NCBI GenBank assembly: GCA_024742755.1
Contig: JANSXW010000062.1
Span: forward strand, 1 to 33,836
Length of the DNA: 33,836 bases
Direction of reading: 5' to 3'
Source of the DNA: a bacterium
GTDB lineage: Bacteria; Bacteroidota; Bacteroidia; Chitinophagales; Saprospiraceae
Both the position numbers and the translations under genes were made by a program. Below, piece by piece: positions 1 to 8,772 of the stretch. The notes below the pieces were generated by a model. The model made no database searches and was not told the origin of the DNA. It worked only from the letters and a program-made list of their open reading frames with translations. The stretch's first letter is position 1. Every line of letters begins with the position of its first letter.

Positions 1-888
1 ATAATCTCCCCGGATAAAAGGGTTGTGCGCGATAGAGCCGGTCGCCTGTGGTGCCAGCAATTCTGATTTGAAAAGGTCAACGACCTCCATTTCCAGCGGG
101 TCGCTCACATCGACCATTTTCAGGCTGCGCCCAAAAGTTTCGTCTGCGAAAACCAGGTAATCTCCATCTCCGTGAAGCCAGCTGGAATGGTTGTAGCCTT
201 GCTCAGGATAGTTGCTCAGGGTGCCGAGTGTCACCGGGGTTGTGGGGTCGGAAAGGTCATAAATGGAAAACCCGCTTGTGCCATGTGAGCAATAAGCGAT
301 GTTGTCGCGGACAAAGATATCGTGAATGTACCCTCCGGCCGGCAGTATGGGATTGCCCAAAAGGGCAGGGGCGGCAGGATTTTGAGTAAGGTCGAGGATG
401 GTAACGCCATTCGAAGGGTTGTTGCCGCCGGCTACGTACAGCCGCCCTTTGGCTTCGTCGATAAAGATGTTGTGGGCCCGGGAGAAGAATTCGGTGCTCT
501 GAGAAACCTGAATCACCGTATCCGGCAGTTGGCTCAGGTCGAAGATGGTCAGCCCTTCGGAGCCCTGGTCTGCGCACATGTAGGCGTATTCGCCATAGGT
601 CTTGTAATCCCGCCAAATGGAGTTGAGCTGGCCGGGGAAGCGGCCGACTTCCACGATCGCTTCCGGGCTGGTGATATCAAAAAATACGGTGGTGCCCACA
701 TTGCCCAAAATGGCGTATTCCCGGCCATCCGGGGCGGTATACCCCCAAATATCATTGTAGCTCAGCGATCCGATGGAGGGCAGGCTGTTGTCGTCCCAGG
801 TTGAAAGGGCGGTCAGGTTGAGGCTGTCCTGGGCCCGGGAGAAAAAAGGTCCGCTGCAAACAAGCAGCAGGATAAGCAGTCGTTGCAT
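1..888 (-). CDS. Secreted LVIVD-repeat / choice-of-anchor B family protein (3' end outside window)
   Basis: Reading the reverse strand from the ATG at 888 gives 296 codons open to the window edge. The protein begins with a signal peptide (MQRLLILLLVCSGPFFSRAQ) and continues with repeats of the form 'TVFFDITSPE...', 'LTIFDLSQLP', 'VTILDLTQNPAAP', 'FSIYDLSDPTTPV' and 'LKMVDVSDPLEME'. These are LVIVD-type beta-propeller repeats, as in Bacteroidota proteins annotated choice-of-anchor B, which often end in a T9SS tail. The C-terminus is not visible, so the anchor type is unknown. It is divergently arranged with the ABC ATPase at 1002. Function is unknown beyond an expected extracellular or outer-surface location; I am confident of the family and the reading frame. 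Confidence 0.85.
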   Translation of the reverse strand, partial: MQRLLILLLVCSGPFFSRAQDSLNLTALSTWDDNSLPSIGSLSYNDIWGYTAPDGREYAILGNVGTTVFFDITSPEAIVEVGRFPGQLNSIWRDYKTYGEYAYMCADQGSEGLTIFDLSQLPDTVIQVSQSTEFFSRAHNIFIDEAKGRLYVAGGNNPSNGVTILDLTQNPAAPALLGNPILPAGGYIHDIFVRDNIAYCSHGTSGFSIYDLSDPTTPVTLGTLSNYPEQGYNHSSWLHGDGDYLVFADETFGRSLKMVDVSDPLEMEVVDLFKSELLAPQATGSIAHNPFIRGDY

Positions 889-920
889 GATGATTTTTTT
901 TATTTTGCAATTTGTTTAGG

Positions 921-978
921 CTGTGTTGAGAATTCGTTTTTGGAGCGAATGCACCCAAAGGATGAAATCTCAACATAG
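921..978. repeat. Imperfect inverted repeat in divergent intergenic region
   Basis: The 11-nt arm at 921-931 (ctgtgttgaga) and its inverse at 968-978 match at 10 of 11 positions across a 36-nt spacer. It lies between the divergent genes starting at 888 and 1002. It could be an operator, a hairpin in the leader of the ABC gene, or a short repeat element. The sequence alone does not decide. Confidence 0.4.
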
Positions 979-1001
979 TCTTAAGGAAGGAAAATGAACG
1001 C

Positions 1002-2780
1002 ATGACTAAAGATAAACTTTTAGCGGTAAATAACCTGCGAACCTCGTTCTTCACTGATGCGGGAGAAGTCCGCGCGGTGGATGGGATCAGTTTTGACCTC
1101 TACAGGGGCGAGACACTGGGTATCGTAGGGGAATCGGGCTCGGGCAAGTCTGTCACGGCCTTATCGCTGATGCGGCTGATCCCTTCCCCGGGCCGGATTC
1201 TGGAAGGGACCGTTGAGTACTTCCCTGAAGAAACGCCCGCTGGTGTGAATTTACAGGAGCTGCCGAGGAAAGCGATGCGGCACTACCGGGGCAGCGAGCT
1301 TGCCATGATTTTTCAGGAACCTATGTCATCCCTAAACCCGGTTTTCCGTTGTGGTGATCAGGTTGCGGAAGGGATGCGCCACCACCTGAAGCTTTCCAAA
1401 AGCGAAGCCAAAGCCCGAGCTCTGGCCTTATTTGAAGAAGTACAGTTGCCCGACCCCGCCCGCATTTATCAGGCTTATCCTCACCAATTGTCCGGGGGGC
1501 AGAAGCAAAGGGTCATGATTGCCATGGCCATGAGCTGCAAGCCGGGCGTGCTTATTGCCGACGAGCCCACTACTGCCCTCGATGTGACGGTGCAGAAAGC
1601 GATTCTGGAGCTCATGGCGAAGGTGAAAACCGAGCTGGGTTCATCGGTTATTTTCATTACGCACGACTTGGGGGTGATTTCCGAAATTGCTGACCGGGTG
1701 CTGGTCATGTACAAGGGCAAAATCGTTGAGGAGGGCAGGGTAGAGGCGCTCTTTTCCAATCCAAAGCACCCTTACACCAAAAGCTTGCTGGCCTGCCGCC
1801 CGCCACTCAACTACCGGCTGAAGCGCCTGCCGGTCGTCAGTGACTTCATGGAAGTGAAAAAAGCCGATGATGGTGGGGTGGAAATCCTGGAGAAAGCCGT
1901 GACTCTTGATGCCGTAATCCGTGGGCAGCGGGTGCCTGCTATGGAACAGCTTCGCCGGAGCCGGATGCTCAAGCAACAGGAGCCCATCCTGAAAGTCAGT
2001 AACCTGCAAACATGGTTCCCGGCCAGGCACAACTTTTGGGGGCAGCCGAAAGACTTCATCCGCGCCGTGGACGACGTGAGCTTTGAAGTTTACCCCGGAG
2101 AAACCCTTGGGCTGGTTGGAGAATCGGGCTGCGGGAAGACGACCCTCGGGCGGAGCCTCCTCGGCCTTGCACCGGTGCGCAGTGGCCGCGTGGAATATAA
2201 AGGGCAATCCCTGCTCGACCTTTCTGAAAAAGACTGGAAGCCGATGCGGCAGGATATGCAAATTATTTTTCAGGACCCCTACGCTTCCCTCAATCCCCGT
2301 ATGACCATCGGTAAGGCGATTATGGAGCCCATGCAGGTACATGGACTGTACAGCTCAGACGCTGAACGGCGGGACCGGGTGCTGCAACTGCTGGAAACGG
2401 TAAGCATGCCGCCTCAGTATTTTGACCGTTATCCGCACGAGTTTTCCGGAGGGCAGCGGCAGCGCATCGCTATTGCCCGGGCGCTGGCATTGAACCCCAA
2501 GTTCATTATTTGTGACGAGTCTGTTTCTGCTTTGGATGTCTCTGTGCAGGCGCAGGTGCTGAATCTGTTGATGGAGCTTCGGGAGAAGTACAAATTCACC
2601 TACATCTTTATTTCGCATGATTTGTCGGTGGTCAAGTTCATGTCTGACCGCATGATTGTCATGAATGCCGGTAAGATTGTAGAACAAGGCTACAGCGATG
2701 AAATCTACGAAAACCCTCAGAACGAATATACAAGGAAGCTAATTCAGGCGATTCCGCAGGGGCGGAGCCGGCTGGTTTAA
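1002..2780 (+). CDS. Dipeptide/oligopeptide-type ABC transporter, fused dual ATP-binding protein
   Basis: This 592-residue protein carries two complete nucleotide-binding domains. Domain 1 has Walker A GESGSGKS (43-50), signature LSGGQKQR (163-170) and Walker B ending ADEPTTALD (to 194). Domain 2 has GESGCGKT (373-380), FSGGQRQR (481-488) and CDESVSALD (to 512). Each domain ends with the oligopeptide-type motif NPxxxYT (NPKHPYTKSLL, NPQNEYTRKLI). This matches DppD-DppF or YejF/GsiA-like fused ATPases, which power peptide import in the family. No permease or binding protein is adjacent, so substrate is unknown; in Bacteroidota this ATPase is often encoded alone. ATG 1002 is preferred because it has a purine-rich stretch (aaggaagg, 983-990) at suitable distance. 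The upstream ATG at 994 meets an immediate stop. Confidence 0.93.
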   Translation: MTKDKLLAVNNLRTSFFTDAGEVRAVDGISFDLYRGETLGIVGESGSGKSVTALSLMRLIPSPGRILEGTVEYFPEETPAGVNLQELPRKAMRHYRGSELAMIFQEPMSSLNPVFRCGDQVAEGMRHHLKLSKSEAKARALALFEEVQLPDPARIYQAYPHQLSGGQKQRVMIAMAMSCKPGVLIADEPTTALDVTVQKAILELMAKVKTELGSSVIFITHDLGVISEIADRVLVMYKGKIVEEGRVEALFSNPKHPYTKSLLACRPPLNYRLKRLPVVSDFMEVKKADDGGVEILEKAVTLDAVIRGQRVPAMEQLRRSRMLKQQEPILKVSNLQTWFPARHNFWGQPKDFIRAVDDVSFEVYPGETLGLVGESGCGKTTLGRSLLGLAPVRSGRVEYKGQSLLDLSEKDWKPMRQDMQIIFQDPYASLNPRMTIGKAIMEPMQVHGLYSSDAERRDRVLQLLETVSMPPQYFDRYPHEFSGGQRQRIAIARALALNPKFIICDESVSALDVSVQAQVLNLLMELREKYKFTYIFISHDLSVVKFMSDRMIVMNAGKIVEQGYSDEIYENPQNEYTRKLIQAIPQGRSRLV

Positions 2781-2818
2781 AGCTGTATTTGAAGGAAGGA
2801 GTTATTCGAAAACAAAAC

Positions 2819-2857
2819 GGGCTCAGCTGGTACGTGACCAGCTGAGCCCATTGTTTT
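2819..2857. terminator. Bidirectional terminator hairpin
   Basis: A perfect 12-bp stem (2819-2830 with 2838-2849) closes a 7-nt loop. It is followed by a T-rich tract on the + strand and preceded by an A-rich tract, which gives T-rich DNA on the - strand. It sits between the convergent genes ending at 2780 (+) and 2879 (-), so it can serve both. Confidence 0.85.
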
Positions 2858-2878
2858 TCAGGAACGTGGGTCGTTCAC

Positions 2879-4609
2879 TTAGTGGATGACCACAATTCGC
2901 TTAGTGGCTTGTCCTTCCGGGGTCTGAATACCCAGGAAGTAAGTGCCAGCGGCGAGGTTAGCGGTATTGAACGTATAAGTACCGCCCTTCACGCCTTCGT
3001 AGACATTACGCTCGATCACTCTGCCGAACATATCTACCAGTGCTACGCGTACCTCATCTGCATATTCGTCCAGCTGCAGCTCCAGTTGGAAGGTCTCATT
3101 GGCGGGGTTAGGGAAAACCGTCGCTTTGTTGTCCGCCAGGGTAATGTCCTCTGCGTTCACGCTAAAGCCTTCCAGGTGCAGGCGTACCACCGCGCGGAAG
3201 TCGCCAGCCCAGCCACCAGTGTAAAGCTGATCTGTGAAAGTCATGGTGCTTAAGCCAGGGTAAGCTTCATTGCCCGCGTAAGTGTACCAGGGTGGAATAC
3301 CGAGTGCGGCATTTACACCATTGTACTGTGCCATGAGCAGGTAGCCGGTATTGGCTTTCAGCTCGACCGGCTCAGGGAATTCCACGGTGAGGAGGTCGTA
3401 AGGCTCTTCGTTGCCATTGAGGATGTAAACAGCCTGTCCTACAATCTCGAAGGTAGAGTAGTCGATTTCGTCACCTGTAGCACTTTGGCCATCTCCATCG
3501 GGATCTGTGTCAAACAGCGTCAGGAAGAAAATGTCAGCATCGTTAAAGCCCGTACGGATAGAATCCGGATTGCCAAGGGAGAAAGTTGCGTGGGTGGCAA
3601 CGGCGCCCTGATCATTGGTTTCGAAATAGTTGCCGAAGTCATATACCAGGAGGTCTTCCACAAAACCCTCACTTGTCGTGGCAATCCAGCTGTCAACTGG
3701 CCATTCCGGGATATTGCCATTGTCCATTTGGAAGGTGTAGTCGGTAACCGCGAACTGACGCCGCAGGGTATCAGCAGTGAGCGAGTTGGTGTACAACATC
3801 TCGTAAGTACCTACTTCAGCGGGGGTGTAAGGCTCAAACTCAAAGGTGTGAATGACATCGGGGTTAATGGTATCCACCTCAGCGGTCAGTTTGGTTTCTG
3901 TGCCATCCGGAGCGATGATGTCAACGCTGGCAGAAACATCAAGGACCGGGTCCATGGGGTCCAGGTTCAGAAGATCTACCGAGATGTTCTCAAAGGGAGT
4001 TACTTGCGCCAGTGGCGTTCCATAGCGGTCAGGCCCCAGGTCGCCAAAGAATCCGCGCACCTGGAAGGTACCGACTACCGTCTCACCGGCATCAAGGGCT
4101 TGGATAAACCCGGCGGCTTCGCCCGGGTCATTCAGGAAAACTGATGGGATGGTGACATCCAGTCCTTTTTCGTCTCCGGCAGCCATACCACCAGTGGGGT
4201 CACTACCGTCCGCGTTCACGATTACCACAGCGATGGCACCAGCCTGCTGAGCATAGTAAATTTTGTCACTAAAGAAACATCCTCCCCGGCGAACCAGGAC
4301 CATTTTGTCCGTGTAGTCGACCATGGTAGAGGTATCACAGCCAAGGGTATCCATACCGTCACCAGCGATGTCATCATCGTCTACCCACATCACTTCAGCA
4401 GATACAGTGGTACGGAGCGGCTGTGTGCCCCACTCCGTAGAGTTGCTTACGGAGGTGTAATCACCGATAACCCGGGTAAGGCCGGTGCCCGGCACTTCAA
4501 AAATTACATCCACAGGAATCGGAGAATCGTTTGGAATCTGTGCCATCAGCGGGTTGGCAGCCAAACTTACAAGGCAGCATACTGCCAGCAGTTGGTAAAG
4601 TTTTTTCAT
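2879..4609 (-). CDS. T9SS type A sorting-domain protein with PA domain
   Basis: The protein is 576 residues. Residues 1-23 are a signal peptide (MKKLYQLLAVCCLVSLAANPLMAQ). About 87-172 is a protease-associated (PA) domain, with CDTSTMVDYTDKMVLVRRGGC followed by AQQAGAIAVVIVNADG and VTIPSVFL. The middle is beta-rich and unassigned. The last ~80 residues are a Por-secretion-type tail, with VFPNPANETFQLELQ, LVDMFGRVIE and LAAGTYFLGIQT. The tail sends the protein through the type IX system to the cell surface or medium. No peptidase catalytic domain is visible, so the PA domain is used without an attached protease. The gene is single and converges on the ABC ATPase gene. Confidence 0.9.
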   Translation of the reverse strand: MKKLYQLLAVCCLVSLAANPLMAQIPNDSPIPVDVIFEVPGTGLTRVIGDYTSVSNSTEWGTQPLRTTVSAEVMWVDDDDIAGDGMDTLGCDTSTMVDYTDKMVLVRRGGCFFSDKIYYAQQAGAIAVVIVNADGSDPTGGMAAGDEKGLDVTIPSVFLNDPGEAAGFIQALDAGETVVGTFQVRGFFGDLGPDRYGTPLAQVTPFENISVDLLNLDPMDPVLDVSASVDIIAPDGTETKLTAEVDTINPDVIHTFEFEPYTPAEVGTYEMLYTNSLTADTLRRQFAVTDYTFQMDNGNIPEWPVDSWIATTSEGFVEDLLVYDFGNYFETNDQGAVATHATFSLGNPDSIRTGFNDADIFFLTLFDTDPDGDGQSATGDEIDYSTFEIVGQAVYILNGNEEPYDLLTVEFPEPVELKANTGYLLMAQYNGVNAALGIPPWYTYAGNEAYPGLSTMTFTDQLYTGGWAGDFRAVVRLHLEGFSVNAEDITLADNKATVFPNPANETFQLELQLDEYADEVRVALVDMFGRVIERNVYEGVKGGTYTFNTANLAAGTYFLGIQTPEGQATKRIVVIH

Positions 4610-4830
4610 ACTTAATGGTGTTTTATTTAATTTCTGGAATGAAAATAGGGATATGTTAGCTTACTGACAAAGTGTAGAGGTGTTAAATTTTAAATAGCGT
4701 GCAACTTTTTGGCTTGAGCATCCGTCATTGATGCAGGAATGTGTCTGAAAAACAGGCACTTTCGTCGATTCTTCTGGACATGCTGGTAGAAAATCCGTAT
4801 TATTGCAGTGACTTATTAGAAAACTAGGAA

Positions 4831-5067
4831 ATGAAAAAGCCAAACACCCGTACTGTACTCGTTTCGCTGGCACTGGCAGCTAGCCTTTCCGCTTACACTT
4901 TTCTCAATGTAGCTTCTCATCAATTGAGTATTGGAGAGGACGCGGCTATTGAGGAAGCAGACTACGAAGACCGCATTGAATCAGAATCTGGTTCTGTTGT
5001 TTTGCCCGATGTGCGCCTGATCAAAAAGGCGTTTGAAGTAGGAAAGCGTTTTCTGCCGGCAAGCTAA
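4831..5067 (+). CDS. Small putative exported/membrane protein, unknown function
   Basis: The ORF encodes 78 residues: a basic start (MKKPNTRT), a hydrophobic stretch at about 9-27 that could be a signal peptide or single membrane helix, an acidic middle (GEDAAIEEADYEDRIESESG) and a basic C-terminus (LIKKAFEVGKRFLPAS). I do not recognise the family. It is likely real because it has this exported-protein layout, an A-rich region before the ATG (actaggaa) and a strong terminator 26 nt after the stop. It converges with ffh. Confidence 0.6.
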   Translation: MKKPNTRTVLVSLALAASLSAYTFLNVASHQLSIGEDAAIEEADYEDRIESESGSVVLPDVRLIKKAFEVGKRFLPAS

Positions 5068-5092
5068 GCCACATTTATTTCACCACCCGACT

Positions 5093-5132
5093 AAAAAAAC
5101 GGATGCCCGACTTAACGAGCATCCGTTTTTTT
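5093..5132. terminator. Bidirectional terminator hairpin
   Basis: The arms 5093-5106 and 5119-5132 are perfectly complementary (aaaaaaacggatgc and its inverse) around a 12-nt loop, with A7 on one side and T7 on the other. It lies between the convergent small ORF (stop 5067) and ffh (stop 5150), and gives a U-tract in both directions. Confidence 0.9.
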
Positions 5133-5149
5133 ATGAAATCCCTTTTGAT

Positions 5150-6544
5150 TTAACGCTTGCGCTTCGCCCGGCGGCGGGCAATACCGCCCATTTTTTTGCC
5201 GCGCTTGCCAACCGAGCCACCTTTGCCGCCCGGAGCACCCATGCCCATGCCTGGCATCTTGCTCATTTTGTGCATCATCTTCCGCATTTGGTCGAACTGC
5301 TTCAGAAACATGTTGATCTCCTCAATCGACTGCCCGCAGCCGCCGGCAATACGGCGCTTACGGCTGGTATTCATCAGTTCAGGATTGGCACGCTCCTGAG
5401 GGGTCATACTGAAAATGATAGCTTCCACCTTATTAAAGGCATTATTGTCAATATCGAGGTTCTTGGTCATTTTGCTCATGCCCGGAATCATGCTCATCAG
5501 GCTCTTGAGGTCGCCCATTTTCCGGATTTGTCCAATCTGCTCCAGGAAGTCATTGAAGTCGAACTTGTTCTTTTTGATCTTCTTTTCGAGCTTTTTGGCC
5601 TGCTCCTCGTCGAACTGCTGCTCAGCACGTTCCACAAACGAGATGATATCGCCCATGCCTAAAATGCGGCTGGCCATACGGTCGGGGTGGAAGACATCGA
5701 GCGTGTCCATCTTCTCACCGGTGGAGACAAACTTGATTGGCTTGCCTACCGTGTACTTGATAGAAAGCGCTGCACCGCCACGGGTGTCCCCATCGAGCTT
5801 AGTGAGCACCACACCGTCGTAATCGATCCGGTCGTTGAAGGCTTTGGCGGTATTGACCGCATCCTGCCCGGTCATGGAATCCACCACGAAGAGCGTCTCA
5901 TTGGGCTGCACCGCCTCTTTGATGTTGGAGATTTCCTCCATCATCTCTTCATCAACCGACAATCGCCCGGCGGTGTCAATGATCACCACATCGTGGCTGT
6001 GCGCCTGTGCATGCGCAATGCCCTTGAGTGCGATCTCTACCGGATTTTTGTTCTCCATTTCCTTGTAAACCGGCACCTTGATCTGATCGCCGATCACCCC
6101 AAGCTGATTGATCGCCGCCGGACGGTACACGTCACAGGCCACGAGCAGGGGGCTCTTCTTGTTGTTGGCTTTCAGGTGCCGCGCCAGTTTTCCGGAGAAG
6201 GTGGTTTTGCCAGACCCCTGCAGGCCGGCAATGAGGATGACCGATGGCTTGCCTTTCAGGTCGAAGGAGGCGGCTTCGCCCCCCATCAGGTTGACCAGCT
6301 CGTCGTTGACGATTTTGACCATCAACTCACCGGGCTTGACAGCATTCAGGACGTTTTCCTGGCCAAGGGCTTTTTCCTTGACGGTATCTGTGAAGTCTTT
6401 GGCAATTTTATAGTTCACGTCGGCCGCAACCAGGGCACGGCGGATTTCTTTTACGGACTGCGCGATGTTAATTTCCGTAAGCTTGCTTTCTCCTTTCAGC
6501 GTTTTAAACGCCCCCTCTAACCGGTCACTTAAGCTATCGAACAT
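5150..6544 (-). CDS. ffh: Signal recognition particle protein Ffh (SRP54)
   Basis: This 464-residue GTPase binds signal sequences on nascent chains and 4.5S RNA, and docks with FtsY at the membrane. The N domain covers about 1-90. The G domain carries GLQGSGKTT (107-115), DTAGR (190-194) and TKLDGD (248-253). The methionine-rich M domain includes the SRP RNA-binding helix region RKRRIAGGCGQSIEEINMFLKQF (about 393-415) and runs of Met (MRKMMHKMSKMPGMGMG). It ends in a basic tail, RRRAKRKR. The length is normal for bacterial Ffh. The RNA-binding loop reads GGCGQS, where many species have G-S-G; I take this as lineage variation. It is a single gene with its own candidate promoter. Confidence 0.98.
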   Translation of the reverse strand: MFDSLSDRLEGAFKTLKGESKLTEINIAQSVKEIRRALVAADVNYKIAKDFTDTVKEKALGQENVLNAVKPGELMVKIVNDELVNLMGGEAASFDLKGKPSVILIAGLQGSGKTTFSGKLARHLKANNKKSPLLVACDVYRPAAINQLGVIGDQIKVPVYKEMENKNPVEIALKGIAHAQAHSHDVVIIDTAGRLSVDEEMMEEISNIKEAVQPNETLFVVDSMTGQDAVNTAKAFNDRIDYDGVVLTKLDGDTRGGAALSIKYTVGKPIKFVSTGEKMDTLDVFHPDRMASRILGMGDIISFVERAEQQFDEEQAKKLEKKIKKNKFDFNDFLEQIGQIRKMGDLKSLMSMIPGMSKMTKNLDIDNNAFNKVEAIIFSMTPQERANPELMNTSRKRRIAGGCGQSIEEINMFLKQFDQMRKMMHKMSKMPGMGMGAPGGKGGSVGKRGKKMGGIARRRAKRKR

Positions 6545-6581
6545 ATGCTATTTCTTCGTTTATGATGTTGTAAACTGGGTG

Positions 6582-6589
6582 CAAAAATA
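6582..6589 (-). promoter_or_regulatory. Candidate -7 element for ffh
   Basis: The reverse strand reads TATTTTTG, a full match to the Bacteroidota -7 consensus TAnnTTTG, 38 nt upstream of the ffh ATG. I see no convincing TTG at the -33 spacing. Confidence 0.45.
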
Positions 6590-6901
6590 GTAAAAAGCTT
6601 CCATCTTGTCCATAATGTATAAGGTAGGTGTTACTTTTTTGCATTGCCTCGTCCTAGTATACGCTATTCAGTCAATAGAAACGGCACAAACGGGGCAAAT
6701 GATTTGAGATTTGTGGTTTCTGCTCTAAAAAGTCCGAATTCTTACGTGATTTTTAGACTGAAAAGGCTTAATTTAATGACGAATCTGCATAAAGTCATAG
6801 CTCCCCGCACTTAGCACAAACGGTACAGGCTATCTGAATTAAGACGGCTACATTGGGTGGCCTGTACTGAAAACCAATATTTCAACAAACAAAACGAAGC
6901 T
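6590..6901. other. Non-coding stretch between divergent ffh and the OmpA-like gene
   Basis: About 310 nt, AT-rich, with no supported gene on either strand. It should hold the promoter for the operon starting at 6902, but I find no full TAnnTTTG with a matching -33 box in that direction. Confidence 0.5.
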
Positions 6902-7735
6902 ATGTCTTTTCCACTAAAATTGCTGCTGGCAATCGTAGTGTGGCTGGTGTTCTACTTGCTGACCTTCAACGGTTGCCATGAAGCGCTTTGCCATGCCTGC
7001 GACGAAGCCCCACAGGAAATCACGGAATCCACTGATACCATTCCGGCTGCTGATCCTGATTACCCACTCTATTTCAAATGGTCCGACCCTGAAGCCTATA
7101 TTGGTACCGGTGTGGAAGCTTTTCTGCGGAAGCAGGCAGCGGAAGGTGATTCCCAGCAATTGCTGGAAATCACGGGCCTTTACTTCGAGGGTGAAAAAAC
7201 CGCTGCCGGTTCTGAAAACCTCGGCCTGGCGCGTGCCAGGGAAGTTGCCCGCTTGTTTGACGGCCTGCTGGACAGCACGCGCCTACAGTTGCGCGCCCGT
7301 CAGGTCGAGGCCCCTGAGGACGCCACATCCGCGCCTTTTGAAGGCGCCTTGTTTGAATGGGTAGCCCCCAAAGCCCAAAATTCGGTAGAACAACTCGATG
7401 ACCGGGTGGCCATCCGTTTTCCTACGGGGTCTGCTGACCGCGTCTATGCTCCGGAAGTGGATGCTTTCCTGGCTGAGCTGGCCGAACGGCTCCGGTCGTC
7501 GGGGCAACGGTTGCGGATTACCGGGCATACGGACAACACGGGTTCGGCAGAGAAGAATTTAAGCCTTGGTCTGGCCAGAGCAGAAGCGGTAAAGCAGTTT
7601 CTGGTAAAAGCCGGCGTATCTGCCTCACAGATTGCCACGGATTCCAAGGGCGATGCCCAGCCGGTTGCTTCTAACGCTACCGGGGAGGGGCGCTATCAGA
7701 ACCGCCGGGTGGAAGTCCGCATTGAACCCAATTAA
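6902..7735 (+). CDS. OmpA family protein, membrane-anchored, with a second degenerate OmpA-like module
   Basis: I choose the ATG at 6902 (277 residues) over a GTG at 6857, because it begins directly with the membrane segment MSFPLKLLLAIVVWLVFYLLTF. The C-terminal domain (about 170-277) is a typical OmpA/MotB peptidoglycan-binding domain, with FPTGSADRVY, ITGHTDNTGSAEKNLSLGLARAEAVK and GEGRYQNRRVEVRI. The D and R residues expected to contact diaminopimelate are present. Residues about 55-130 look like a degenerate first copy (FKWSDPEAYI, LEITGLYFEGEKT, NLGLARAREVARL). It therefore likely sits in a membrane and holds the cell wall. The gene is 26 nt upstream of the helix-hairpin-helix gene and is probably co-transcribed with it. 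Confidence 0.88.
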   Translation: MSFPLKLLLAIVVWLVFYLLTFNGCHEALCHACDEAPQEITESTDTIPAADPDYPLYFKWSDPEAYIGTGVEAFLRKQAAEGDSQQLLEITGLYFEGEKTAAGSENLGLARAREVARLFDGLLDSTRLQLRARQVEAPEDATSAPFEGALFEWVAPKAQNSVEQLDDRVAIRFPTGSADRVYAPEVDAFLAELAERLRSSGQRLRITGHTDNTGSAEKNLSLGLARAEAVKQFLVKAGVSASQIATDSKGDAQPVASNATGEGRYQNRRVEVRIEPN

Positions 7736-7761
7736 ACAACCTAAGCAAAAAGAAATTAACT

Positions 7762-8745
7762 ATGGAATTCAAGATACTATTGCTCGCGAGTCTTGAGCCC
7801 TGCTGGCTTTGGTGGCTCATCCTTTCTGCCCTCGCTTTCATCCTTGGCGCATTGATTGGCTGCTGGTTATGCGGCAACCGGAAGCGCATCAGGGAATTAG
7901 AAGAAGAAAATGCCGGCCTGAAAGCCCGTTTGACCAACTGGGAAAAGGATTACAGCAGCCTGAAGTACCAGCAGGAAGAAGTGGAGAAGGAAATGAAGAA
8001 CCTGCGGCAAAAGCTCACCAGCTGCGAAGCCGATAAAACAGTGCTCCAAACAAAAATGGACCAACTCAAGGCGCAAACGGGCGATGGCAATAGCAACCTC
8101 TTTGCCAGCGCAATGCCGGTAGCAGGTGGAGATGGCGGCAATATCGACTTCGCCAGCATTTTCTCAAGTGATAACCTTCAGATCATTGAAGGCATTGGGC
8201 CAAAGATTGAAGCAGTGCTGAAGGCAGGAGGTATCAGCCGTTGGGCGGACGTGGCTGCTTCCGACGAAGAAAAACTGAGGAAAATTCTGACGGATCAAAA
8301 CCCGAACTACCGTATCCATAATCCTCAATCCTGGCCGGAACAAGCTCGCCTGGCTAACGAGGGGAAATGGGAGGAACTCATACAGTACCAAAAATTCCTG
8401 GATGGCGGTAAAGAAGGCACGGGCAGTATGGAATCTGATTCTAAAGTAGAGAAGCTGTCGCTGAAAATACTTGGCTTCTCTTCCAACCCGGAAGACCTGA
8501 AAATTATAGAGGGGATCGGCCCCAAGATCGAGCAATTGCTGAAGGAGGCCGGGATAAACAACTGGCAGGCGCTGGCTGATGCCGAAGTAGCCCGCTTGCG
8601 GGAAATCCTCGCGGCCGCTGGTGATCAATTTAAACTGGCCCAACCAGATACCTGGCCAAAACAAGCTGCCCTGGCGGCTGCCGGGCAATGGAGCCAACTG
8701 AATGAATTGCAAGACCGCTTGCAGGGCGGCATCGATAAAGGCTAG
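7762..8745 (+). CDS. Membrane-anchored coiled-coil protein with two helix-hairpin-helix-like repeats
   Basis: This 327-residue protein has an N-terminal hydrophobic helix (about 12-37, PCWLWWLILSALAFILGALIG), then a charged coiled coil (about 40-105). Two tandem repeats of about 75 residues follow. Repeat 1 (138-214) starts LQIIEGIGPKIEAVLKAGGI and repeat 2 (245-322) starts LKIIEGIGPKIEQLLKEAGI. Both continue to a W-P-(E/K)-QA-LA-x-(E/A)-G-(K/Q)-W motif. IEGIGPKIE is the helix-hairpin-helix pattern that in other proteins contacts nucleic acid. Similar domains are annotated in Bacteroidota as HhH-containing or ribosomal-L21/L27-like hypothetical proteins. Its job is not known. It follows the OmpA-like gene by 26 nt and ends at a strong terminator. 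Confidence 0.85.
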   Translation: MEFKILLLASLEPCWLWWLILSALAFILGALIGCWLCGNRKRIRELEEENAGLKARLTNWEKDYSSLKYQQEEVEKEMKNLRQKLTSCEADKTVLQTKMDQLKAQTGDGNSNLFASAMPVAGGDGGNIDFASIFSSDNLQIIEGIGPKIEAVLKAGGISRWADVAASDEEKLRKILTDQNPNYRIHNPQSWPEQARLANEGKWEELIQYQKFLDGGKEGTGSMESDSKVEKLSLKILGFSSNPEDLKIIEGIGPKIEQLLKEAGINNWQALADAEVARLREILAAAGDQFKLAQPDTWPKQAALAAAGQWSQLNELQDRLQGGIDKG

Positions 8746-8772
8746 TAGATGTAGCCATTATTTGATAAAACG

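Noticed and set aside
5157..6520. Several long + strand frames opposite ffh (up to 277 residues)
   Set aside because: They are antisense shadows of ffh; their proteins show no signal, motif or recognised family, and ffh is certain.
6857..6901. A 15-codon N-terminal extension of the OmpA-like protein from a GTG
   Set aside because: It precedes the natural membrane anchor with polar residues. ATG 6902 gives a standard topology.
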